Shown piece after piece: positions 1-6,278 of a stretch of DNA of 9,843 nucleotides. This DNA is from an uncultured Lachnospiraceae bacterium. Its GTDB lineage: Bacteria; Bacillota; Clostridia; Lachnospirales; Lachnospiraceae. A program made the translations under genes and the position numbers. A model generated the notes under the pieces. The model was not told where the DNA came from, made no database searches, and worked only from the letters and a program-made list of their open reading frames with translations. The stretch lies in the NCBI GenBank assembly GCA_910586755.1, contig CAJUJM010000059.1:1-9843 (forward strand). Direction: 5' to 3'. How positions within the stretch are numbered: position 1 is the first letter of the stretch; each line of letters opens with the position of its first letter.

Positions 1-20
1 ACCAAAGAGTAAAACGAAGG

Positions 21-66
21 AAAAAAACGCTATATAGCCTGTAAAATAAGACTGTACAGCGTTTTT
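21..66. terminator. Bidirectional rho-independent terminator-like hairpin
   Basis: The arms at 23-37 and 52-66 are inverted repeats of 15 nt with one or two mismatches or wobbles and a 14-nt loop. Each strand ends the stem in a T run: seven T on the minus strand (A run at 21-27) and five T on the plus strand (62-66). On the minus strand it lies about 65 nt beyond the stop of the 79-residue gene, so it probably ends the long minus-strand operon. It could also stop a plus-strand transcript entering from the left. The rest of 1-130 shows no gene. The stem is only moderately GC-rich, so efficiency is uncertain. Confidence 0.6.
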
Positions 67-130
67 CTGTTTTATAAACTGTCAAAGACGGGATTATACA
101 CGAAAAAGGCCGGTTTGGGTAGTAGAATTT

Positions 131-370
131 TTATTTTTTTCGCCTCACATGGTCTGCTACCAAATCCTGAAGTTCCTGTGCAGTAATACTGCTGCTCCGT
201 ATCAGTTCTGCTATTTCTCCCATCTCCAGGTCGTTCAAATCTTTTTCGCACTGGCTACGCTCATTTTTCAGGCGTTTTAAGGCCGCGGAAGTTTTGTCGA
301 TCTCCCCATCAATTTTAATCAGCTTATCTCTCAAAATCTCCTTCTGAGTTCTTCTGATCCGTTCTGCCAT
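131..370 (-). CDS. Small coiled-coil protein, 79 aa, possibly DUF4315-like
   Basis: This is a short, highly charged cytoplasmic protein with no signal peptide or membrane segment. Residues about 5-50 are rich in K, E, R, D and L with heptad-like spacing, which predicts a long alpha-helical coiled coil. The C-terminal part (GEIAELIRSSSITAQELQDL, then a basic tail) resembles the end of small DUF4315-type proteins, usually found in conjugative elements of Firmicutes. That family call is from memory of the pattern and is tentative. The ATG at 368-370 has a GAGGTGG ribosome binding site 9 nt upstream. The gene follows the acyltransferase after 59 nt on the same strand and precedes the terminator-like hairpin at 21-66, so it is probably the last gene of the operon. 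No function can be assigned. Confidence 0.6.
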   Translation of the reverse strand: MAERIRRTQKEILRDKLIKIDGEIDKTSAALKRLKNERSQCEKDLNDLEMGEIAELIRSSSITAQELQDLVADHVRRKK

Positions 371-429
371 GTTCCTGTTCCACCTCTTCCTGTTATCTTA
401 GACAGCATTCTGCCATCCTTAACATCATT

Positions 430-2151
430 CTATGCCGTATTTTTTCGGAATATGACTTTAGAAAACAGCTTTTTTACCCCCGGCTCCAAAAGCAGATCAA
501 ATACCAGCGCCGCCCCCAGAGACAGAATACTGGTGATGAAAAAGCCACCCAAAAGGCGTACTTTCATACCATGGGAAAGCAGTCCCGGAATCACCCCCGG
601 CGTCACTATCCGGTACAATACCAGCCAATGGATCAGAAGCACGCTAAAGCTGTGCCTTCCTAAGAAAGACAGGAAATCTGCTGCCCATGTAACAGCCTTT
701 TCCACTGACAATGCCAGGACAAAAAACGCCCAGGAAATCCCTGCACTTAGAATGGAGCCATTAAAAATAATCCCCTGATAATCGCTTCTTGCCGTCATTA
801 CCCATAAGGATACCGCCCCGCACAGGATTCCAAAGGCCGCCAGAAAACGGTCATACCGGCGCATCCACGGCCGGTTTACCAGATAGCCGGACACAAAAAT
901 TCCCAGCCACAAGATCCAATTGAACCAAAGGCTTCCCCCCATTCCTCGGCTTTTTATAACAGTAGCAGCTGTTAATAGAAGAGCTATCATACAGAACAGC
1001 CGCTTCTCCCCCTTTTCTCCAAGCCTTCCTGCACACTTTCGCAAAAGAGGGACAAAAAAGTAGATAAGTATCAGGGCATATACAAGCCAGAAATGAGGAG
1101 CAACCCTGGAGGAACCTTTTAAGATTACAGATAATGCCTGTTTTATCCATCCGGCTATTGTCAAATCTCCTGTCCAGAAAACCAACATGTAGAGCAGGTA
1201 AAATGCTGCCAGAGGAACGGCGATCTTGCCCAATCTTTTCCTCAAAAACCAAAGGGCTGTCTCCTTTTTGTCTTTTATTAACAGTGCCCCGCTGATCATT
1301 AAAAACAGCGGATTGCAGGTCAGCAGCACAATGGTAATGGCTGAAAGGATTTTCCAGGAAAGACTGCCAGCCGGAAGGTCTAAAAGCGTCAGGCTCAGCA
1401 CATGATAAGCCACTGCAAAGTATGCCGCCAAGGTACGGATCAGATCAAAATATACCTGGCGGGCAGGCTGTAAAGCCAGCGCCCCCGCGGGAACAGACAC
1501 GGCAGATCCTTTGGCTTTGAACCAGGCGTCAGACCAGGCCAGGCAACAGGCCCAAATCAAGAACCAGAAAGCCAGAAACCGGATCAAATTCCACTGGGCC
1601 AGGCTGCGGGAAAAGTCAATCTCTCCCCAGGGAACAGCCGGAAAAGCCTCCACTTTCTCCAGTTCAAAGTCTCCGTCCAGATCCAGCCGGAGCTGTCCGT
1701 ACTCCCGGAGGATTAAGTTAAATTCCGCTTGGGCGCTTCCTTTCTGGATGAAGAAAACCTGAGAACAAACAGCCCCCGCATCCACACTGTAAATCTGGAC
1801 CTGTATTTCTTCCTCCACCGGTCGAGCAAATTTTATACGCAGCCGTCCGTAAGGAATCTGGAAGTCCTGAAAATAGATCTGGGGATCCCCGCTGATTCTC
1901 CGAAAACAGCCGGTCTCTGCCATCCCCGGATTATCCATTCTTTCATCTTCTGCCTGCGTTTCTATCTCATACCCTACAGCGTGAGAAAAGCCTGACGGCC
2001 ACAGCTCTACAGGCTCCCCGCCTTTTCCGTGATTCACTGCCCTCACGCTCAGAAAGCCTTCCAGCAGCAGGGCTGCCAAAAGGCTTATAATAAGTGCTTT
2101 CCAATTGATTTTTTGATATTTCTGACCTGGTTCCATAGAAGAATCTTTCAT
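430..2151 (-). CDS. Membrane acyltransferase (acyltransferase_3 family) with N-terminal extracytoplasmic domain
   Basis: Probable integral-membrane O-acyltransferase that modifies a cell-surface glycan; the substrate cannot be told. Residues about 16-36 form a first membrane helix. Residues about 40-183 are a soluble, beta-rich segment expected outside the membrane, and about 187-206 form a second helix. From about 231 to 556 there is a multi-spanning acyltransferase_3 domain. It opens with the family signature RQVYFDLIRTLAAYFAVAYH, whose His250 is the expected catalytic histidine. HFWLVYALILIYFFVPLLR (353-371) and FLGRHSFSVLLIHW (496-509) match the middle and late family motifs. At 573 residues it is about 200 longer than a plain family member because of the N-terminal part. 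It starts 2 nt after the amidase stop (TAAAAATG), so translation is probably coupled. No clear Shine-Dalgarno precedes either the ATG at 2151 or the in-frame ATG at 2136, so the exact start is uncertain. Confidence 0.85.
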   Translation of the reverse strand: MKDSSMEPGQKYQKINWKALIISLLAALLLEGFLSVRAVNHGKGGEPVELWPSGFSHAVGYEIETQAEDERMDNPGMAETGCFRRISGDPQIYFQDFQIPYGRLRIKFARPVEEEIQVQIYSVDAGAVCSQVFFIQKGSAQAEFNLILREYGQLRLDLDGDFELEKVEAFPAVPWGEIDFSRSLAQWNLIRFLAFWFLIWACCLAWSDAWFKAKGSAVSVPAGALALQPARQVYFDLIRTLAAYFAVAYHVLSLTLLDLPAGSLSWKILSAITIVLLTCNPLFLMISGALLIKDKKETALWFLRKRLGKIAVPLAAFYLLYMLVFWTGDLTIAGWIKQALSVILKGSSRVAPHFWLVYALILIYFFVPLLRKCAGRLGEKGEKRLFCMIALLLTAATVIKSRGMGGSLWFNWILWLGIFVSGYLVNRPWMRRYDRFLAAFGILCGAVSLWVMTARSDYQGIIFNGSILSAGISWAFFVLALSVEKAVTWAADFLSFLGRHSFSVLLIHWLVLYRIVTPGVIPGLLSHGMKVRLLGGFFITSILSLGAALVFDLLLEPGVKKLFSKVIFRKNTA

Positions 2152-2153
2152 TT

Positions 2154-3410
2154 TTATGGCTGCCCGAAATACTGGTTGATTCCGGCTAAAAGGCCTGCTG
2201 CAAGAGTATCCAAAGCAGCGTCCGAATGATCGGAAGCCTTATCTCCCAGCTCAATATCAATAGACGGAATTGTGGAGAAAGAAGTCTGGGTTAAATCCAT
2301 CTCCATGGATCCGTTTGAGAAAATTTTCACTCCAGCCTGGCGCAGGCCGGATACCAGACTTTCCCCCAAGGCATTGTGCTGCTGCCAGTGGGATTTTACC
2401 GGCTCCATATTCCGGTAAGAGGAATTGCCGGGAACACTCATATAAAATGCGCCTTTGTCGTTGGCAGTAGAGTCCCAGTGAAGGGCAATATGACAGTCCG
2501 CCATATTATTGGCTATAACCGTGCGGGCAATATTATCCAGCTGGATGTCATCGCTCTCCCGTATCATCAGAACATCGTAACCGGAGGCCAGCAGCTTTTC
2601 CTTTAATTTCAGAGCCATGGCCAGGGTCACGGTACTTTCCGCAGTGCCGTCTGAAAATTGCATTCCCCCGGAAACTGCCACTGCAGTGGTGGCTCCCGCC
2701 TGGGTGGTTCCGCCGGTTACCTTGGGCGTTCCGTCCGGATGACACATGGTTTTCACGCTGCTTCCACCCTTGGTGCCGTGTCCGGCATTGACGCACACTA
2801 CAATATTTTTACGGTTGCTTTCTGCTTTATAAAGCACAGCTTTTCCTGAATTAATCTTTGAAAAATCCGCATATTTCCACTCTGGATTCAGACTTACTTC
2901 CCCTGCCTGGGTTTCTTCCCTGGTTCCCTGAGTATTATCTTTGCCGGAAGTTTCCCCGGCTGTTTCCTTGGTTTCCGGAAGTTTCCCAGCGCCAGTCTCC
3001 TGAGCTGGCTGGACAGCGGAAAGGAACTGGTTGGATATATAGCAGATCTGGCCCTGGTACTCAACCCGGCTCCACTCATTTCCTGCCTCCATCCGTTTCA
3101 TAGGGGTTCCTTTATTGACACGGCCGATTACCGGGGCATCTGACGCCCCTTCCCTGCGAAGATTTACCCTGTCGCCGGTTACATATACCGTCTCGCCTGC
3201 TGTCTGATCGGCCGTCGCTGTCTGACTGGCCGCAACCGTCTCCCTGGTTACCAAGGACTCCCTGGGGCTGGCAGAAACGGCAGGCTCTGCTTCCTGGCTG
3301 GCTGCCGGCATTTCTATCGGTTTATAGGTTTTGCCACAGCCATTTAATGCCAAGCCGGTCCAAAGGACTACCACTGCAATAGCTGCCGTTTTCACGGTTC
3401 TTTGCTTCAT
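2154..3410 (-). CDS. Lipoprotein N-acetylmuramoyl-L-alanine amidase with SH3b domain
   Basis: Predicted peptidoglycan hydrolase that cleaves the amide between N-acetylmuramic acid and L-alanine, anchored on the outer face of the membrane. The N terminus is a lipoprotein signal: basic start, hydrophobic stretch about 8-21, and lipobox LNGC with Cys25 as the lipidation site. Residues about 75-134 form a bacterial SH3 domain (VNLRREGASDAPVIGRVNKG), probably for wall binding. A Thr/Glu/Gln-rich linker spans about 135-175. The catalytic amidase_3 domain covers about 203-416. Likely zinc ligands are His211 (NAGHG), Glu258 and His311 (IALHWDST), and the likely catalytic glutamate is Glu387 (IDIELGD). 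The His211-Glu258 spacing is much longer than in compact family members, a Gly/Thr-rich insertion. The ATG overlaps the mnmA stop as ATGA and has a strong GAGGAGG site about 9-10 nt upstream. A role in wall remodelling is inferred from family only. Confidence 0.9.
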   Translation of the reverse strand: MKQRTVKTAAIAVVVLWTGLALNGCGKTYKPIEMPAASQEAEPAVSASPRESLVTRETVAASQTATADQTAGETVYVTGDRVNLRREGASDAPVIGRVNKGTPMKRMEAGNEWSRVEYQGQICYISNQFLSAVQPAQETGAGKLPETKETAGETSGKDNTQGTREETQAGEVSLNPEWKYADFSKINSGKAVLYKAESNRKNIVVCVNAGHGTKGGSSVKTMCHPDGTPKVTGGTTQAGATTAVAVSGGMQFSDGTAESTVTLAMALKLKEKLLASGYDVLMIRESDDIQLDNIARTVIANNMADCHIALHWDSTANDKGAFYMSVPGNSSYRNMEPVKSHWQQHNALGESLVSGLRQAGVKIFSNGSMEMDLTQTSFSTIPSIDIELGDKASDHSDAALDTLAAGLLAGINQYFGQP

Positions 3411-4480
3411 AAAATAATTCCTCCTCCTGCAATCCGATCCTCTAAGTAAAACACCACCGCCTGTCCCGGCGTTACCGCCCGCACCGGCTCATCAAAGATA
3501 CATTCTACCAGATCTTTTCCCGCCTCCCGGATGGTGCACATTGCTCCCTTGTGAGCATAACGTATCTTGGCCGAAAGCCTCAGCTCTCCGCCGTGAAGGC
3601 CGTCGATTGCCATCCAGTTAAGCTTACTACACAGGAGGGAATTTGTAAATACATCTTCGTTGTTTCCAATCACAATCTCGTTGGATTCCGGGCGGATTCC
3701 GGTGACAAAAACCGGATGGCCCATAGCCAGGTTCAGCCCTTTTCTCTGCCCCACAGTATAATGGATAATCCCCTTGTGCTGCCCTAAAATCCGCCCTTCC
3801 TTATCTACAAAGCTGCCGGGAGCTGAAGTTTTTCCTGTATACCGTCTGATAAACCCGGCATAGTCCTGATCCGGAATAAAACAAATCTCCTGACTGTCCG
3901 GCTTTTGGGCCACCGGGATGCCTGACTCCTGAGCAATGCGGCGGATCTCTTCTTTGGGATAACTGCCTACAGGCATTAACGTTTTCGCCAGCTGATCCTG
4001 GGTCAGGTTATAGAGGGCATAGGTCTGATCCTTAGCGGCAGTGACAGAAGCCCTGACTGTGTACCGGCCGCTGTCAAGCTTTTCCACACGGGCATAATGT
4101 CCTGTGGCTACCAGATCCGCTCCAAATTCCCGGCTACGGTTTAACAATGCCTCCCACTTTACATAACGGTTGCAGACCACACAGGGATTGGGGGTTCTTC
4201 CCTGAAGGTATTCTTCCGTAAAATAGTCCACCACATGCCGGCGAAACTCTTCTCTGAAATCCATAACGTAAAAAGGGATGGACAGATAATCTGCCACCCT
4301 TCTGGCATCCTCTATAATGCCGTCTCCGTGGGCAAGGCCCTGAGGGATTTCGTCTTCCCGGGTATCCCAGGTTTTCATGGTCACGCCTATGACCTGGTAT
4401 CCCTGCTCTTTTAACAGCAAGGCTGCCACAGAGGAGTCAACTCCTCCGGACAGTCCTACCACTACTTTTGTTCTTTCCAT
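3407..4480 (-). CDS. mnmA: tRNA-specific 2-thiouridylase MnmA
   Basis: Adenylates U34 of the tRNAs for Lys, Glu and Gln and replaces O2 by sulfur, giving s2U34; cytoplasmic. The sequence shows the PP-loop ATP site SGGVDSS near the N terminus, NPCVVCNRYVKW, GHYARV, KDQTYALYNL, DSQEICFI and GQRKGLN. Counted from the chosen start, the catalytic cysteines are Cys103 (VVCN) and Cys200 (EICF), 97 residues apart as in Escherichia coli MnmA (102 and 199). The length of 357 residues is normal. I chose the ATG at 4480 because the protein then begins MERTKVVVGLSGG, directly before the PP loop, and has a GGAAGAAGAG site 10 nt upstream. An in-frame ATG at 4507 would overlap nifU by 23 nt and has no clear ribosome site. 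The neighbouring NifS is the likely sulfur donor. Confidence 0.95.
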   Translation of the reverse strand: MERTKVVVGLSGGVDSSVAALLLKEQGYQVIGVTMKTWDTREDEIPQGLAHGDGIIEDARRVADYLSIPFYVMDFREEFRRHVVDYFTEEYLQGRTPNPCVVCNRYVKWEALLNRSREFGADLVATGHYARVEKLDSGRYTVRASVTAAKDQTYALYNLTQDQLAKTLMPVGSYPKEEIRRIAQESGIPVAQKPDSQEICFIPDQDYAGFIRRYTGKTSAPGSFVDKEGRILGQHKGIIHYTVGQRKGLNLAMGHPVFVTGIRPESNEIVIGNNEDVFTNSLLCSKLNWMAIDGLHGGELRLSAKIRYAHKGAMCTIREAGKDLVECIFDEPVRAVTPGQAVVFYLEDRIAGGGIIL

Positions 4481-4484
4481 CGCT

Positions 4485-4922
4485 TTAATACTCTTCTTCC
4501 TCTTCATGCTCGCTGATATCGCTCTTGGGCTTTTTCAGGCCTTCGATAACAATACCACTTTTTTCCGCATAATCCCAAAGGGCGGCGCGGATGGCTTCCT
4601 CTGCCAGTAAAGAACAGTGTACCTTAACCGGCGGCAATCCGTCAAGAGCTTCGCACACGGCTTTGTTAGTCACTTCCATGGCCTCCTGGACGGATTTCCC
4701 TTTTACCAGCTCCGTGGCCATACTGCTGGTGGCAACAGCCGCCCCGCAGCCAAAGGTCTTAAACTTTACATCCCGGATCATTTGGTTCTCATCAATGTCC
4801 AGATAAATCCGCATAATATCGCCGCATTTGGCGTTTCCTACGGTTCCCATACCGCTGGGGTTTTCCAGTTCTCCTACATTCCTGGGATGTTCAAAATGGT
4901 CCATTACTTTCTCTGTATACAT
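4485..4922 (-). CDS. nifU: Fe-S cluster assembly scaffold, NifU/IscU type
   Basis: Scaffold on which Fe-S clusters are built from iron and NifS-derived sulfur before transfer to apoproteins; cytoplasmic. The three canonical cluster cysteines are visible: Cys33 in AKCGD, with the conserved Asp35 that makes clusters labile, Cys59 in FGCGAA, and Cys103 in VHCSLLAEEA. At 145 residues it is the single-domain IscU-like form, without the ferredoxin and C-terminal Nfu domains of full-length nitrogen-fixation NifU. Neither the name nor the context here implies nitrogen fixation. The C terminus is an acidic tail (SDISEHEEEEEY). Its ATG is preceded by a strong AGGAGG, and the gene starts 10 nt after the nifS stop. 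In the chosen model mnmA begins 4 nt after its stop, so the three genes are almost certainly co-transcribed. Confidence 0.95.
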   Translation of the reverse strand: MYTEKVMDHFEHPRNVGELENPSGMGTVGNAKCGDIMRIYLDIDENQMIRDVKFKTFGCGAAVATSSMATELVKGKSVQEAMEVTNKAVCEALDGLPPVKVHCSLLAEEAIRAALWDYAEKSGIVIEGLKKPKSDISEHEEEEEY

Positions 4923-4932
4923 ACGCTTCCTC

Positions 4933-6111
4933 CTAGTGGCTTTTTAAATAGTCCTCGTATAGCGGGGACATATCCCGCAGACGTTTTACAATGCCTTTTA
5001 TTTTTTCAACTACATAATCCATTTCTTCTATGGTATTTTCCTCTGACAGGGTCAACCGCAGAGATCCGTGGGCAATCTCGTGGGGCAGCCCTATGGCAAG
5101 GAGTACATGGGACGGATCCAGGGACCCGGAAGTGCAGGCAGAGCCGCTGGATCCGCAAATCCCCGCCATATCCAGCATAATCAGCAGAGACTCCCCCTCT
5201 ATAAACTGGAAAGCCAGATTTACATTGTTAGGCAGCCGGTTGGTTCGATGTCCGTTCAGTCTTACATAGGGGACTTCCTCCATAATGCGGCCGATGAGAT
5301 AATCCCGCAGGCCTGTTTCTTTATCCTGCCTCTCCTTCAGAGTTTCTTCCGCCAGCTCCGCCGCTTTTCCAATCCCCACAATACCCGGCAGATTTTCAGT
5401 TCCGGCCCGGCGTTTCCTCTCCTGGGCTCCGCCGTGGATAAAGGATTTGGTCTTGATCCCTTTTCGGATATATAAAAATCCAATGCCTTTGGGGCCGTTA
5501 AATTTGTGACCGCTGGCGCTTAACATATCAATGGGAAGCTCATCCACACGGATGGGGATATGGCAGAAGGCCTGAACCGCATCTGTATGAAAAAGCACTC
5601 CATGTTCTCTGGCAATCTCCCCTATTTCCTTTACCGGCTGGATGGTTCCAATTTCATTATTGGCAAACATAATGGTAATCAGGATGGTATCCGGCCGGAC
5701 AGATTCCTTTAACTGTTCCAGATCCACGGTTCCGTTCTCGTCCACATCCAGGTATGTGACCTCAAACCCTCTCTTTTCCAGATACTGACAGGTATGAAGG
5801 ACTGCGTGATGTTCAATCTTGGAAGTAATAATGTGCTTCCCTTTATCCTGGTACGCCTCTGCTGTGGCAATGATTGCCCAGTTGTCAGCCTCGCTGCCTC
5901 CTGCCGTAAAATAGATTTCCTCCGGATTTGCCCCCAGCACATGGGCGATCTGGCCTCTGGCTTTGGCAATGGCTTCCTTTCCAAAGCCAGAAAAAGAATA
6001 TACTGAGGATGGATTTCCATAATATTGACTAAAATACGGCAGCATCGCCTCTACCACCGGCTGGCTGGTTTTGGTGGTTGCCGCATTGTCCAGATAAATC
6101 AATTCATTCAT
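4933..6111 (-). CDS. nifS: Cysteine desulfurase, NifS/IscS class (PLP-dependent)
   Basis: Converts L-cysteine to L-alanine and a protein-bound persulfide that feeds Fe-S assembly and tRNA thiolation. It is a class V aminotransferase fold, 392 residues, typical for the group. Visible residues are the N-terminal LDNAATT, His101 of the EHHAV motif that stacks on PLP, Asp177 and Gln180 in HTDAVQ, the Schiff-base lysine Lys203 in SASGHKFNGPKG, and the catalytic Cys326 in the flexible loop SSGSACTSGS, which marks the group I (NifS/IscS) type rather than SufS. It is the first gene of the minus-strand operon, with nifU 10 nt downstream and mnmA next, so it most likely serves both scaffolds. The ribosome site is modest (AGGCGG, about 8 nt before ATG). 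A sigma-A-type promoter with overlapping inverted repeats lies about 55-90 nt upstream. Confidence 0.96.
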   Translation of the reverse strand: MNELIYLDNAATTKTSQPVVEAMLPYFSQYYGNPSSVYSFSGFGKEAIAKARGQIAHVLGANPEEIYFTAGGSEADNWAIIATAEAYQDKGKHIITSKIEHHAVLHTCQYLEKRGFEVTYLDVDENGTVDLEQLKESVRPDTILITIMFANNEIGTIQPVKEIGEIAREHGVLFHTDAVQAFCHIPIRVDELPIDMLSASGHKFNGPKGIGFLYIRKGIKTKSFIHGGAQERKRRAGTENLPGIVGIGKAAELAEETLKERQDKETGLRDYLIGRIMEEVPYVRLNGHRTNRLPNNVNLAFQFIEGESLLIMLDMAGICGSSGSACTSGSLDPSHVLLAIGLPHEIAHGSLRLTLSEENTIEEMDYVVEKIKGIVKRLRDMSPLYEDYLKSH

Positions 6112-6166
6112 GTAATTACCGCCTTTCCCAGGGAGTATTCTGCCGCAGGCATCTCCCTACACTGTT

Positions 6167-6194
6167 ATTATACACCAATTTCCTATAAATTCAA
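6167..6194 (-). promoter_or_regulatory. Sigma-A-type promoter of the nifS operon
   Basis: On the minus strand a perfect TATAAT -10 (6167-6172) lies 16 nt downstream of a TTGAAT -35 (6189-6194). The -10 is 55 nt upstream of the nifS ATG, leaving an untranslated leader of about 45-50 nt. This is the only good promoter seen before the minus-strand gene train. Spacing and sequence are close to the vegetative consensus. No transcription start has been measured. Confidence 0.7.
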
Positions 6195-6217
6195 TAGGAA
6201 TAGTGTGAAATATTCCT
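6180..6217. promoter_or_regulatory. Alternating inverted half-sites over the nifS -35, candidate operator
   Basis: Three copies of one half-site alternate in orientation: TTCCTAT (6180-6186), ATAGGAA (6194-6200) and TATTCCT (6211-6217). The first two make a perfect inverted repeat, 7-bp arms with a 7-nt spacer, that covers the -35 of the nifS promoter (6189-6194). The second, read as AGGAATA (6196-6202), forms a second 7-bp inverted repeat with the third across 8 nt. This suits a dimeric repressor that can occupy neighbouring sites. Rrf2-family regulators (IscR, CymR) often control such operons, but matching this sequence to a known box is only a guess. The sites could equally serve the divergent flippase gene. 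Confidence 0.5.
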
Positions 6218-6249
6218 GTTATCATTTTCTTTCCCTCTTCTACATATCT

Positions 6250-6272
6250 TATAATGATTTTCTTTTGCGGAG
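6250..6272 (+). promoter_or_regulatory. Possible -10 and ribosome binding site of the flippase gene
   Basis: TATAAT occurs at 6250-6255 on the plus strand, and GCGGAG at 6267-6272 lies 6 nt before the ATG at 6279. The ribosome site supports this start. The promoter call is weak: the region 17 nt upstream of the -10 is pyrimidine-rich and has no good -35, and the leader would be short. Confidence 0.35.
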
Positions 6273-6278
6273 TTTTTC

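Noticed and set aside
61..90. TTGACA on the minus strand near 80-90 as a promoter
   Set aside because: No TATAAT-like -10 lies at 16-18 nt spacing downstream, and it sits between a gene end and a terminator.
851..1252. A 133-codon minus-strand frame inside the acyltransferase gene
   Set aside because: It overlaps the intact acyltransferase in another frame and its sequence is low in recognisable motifs.
4481..4507. Upstream ATG for mnmA giving a nine-residue basic extension
   Set aside because: No ribosome site precedes it, it overlaps nifU, and MnmA proteins normally begin just before the PP loop.
4617..5180. A 187-codon plus-strand open frame opposite nifU and nifS
   Set aside because: It lies antisense to two strongly conserved genes and shows no domain or initiation signal.
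4485..6111. Nitrogen-fixation role implied by the nifS and nifU names
   Set aside because: NifU here is the short IscU-like form, mnmA follows it, and no nitrogenase gene is present; general Fe-S and tRNA thiolation functions fit better.
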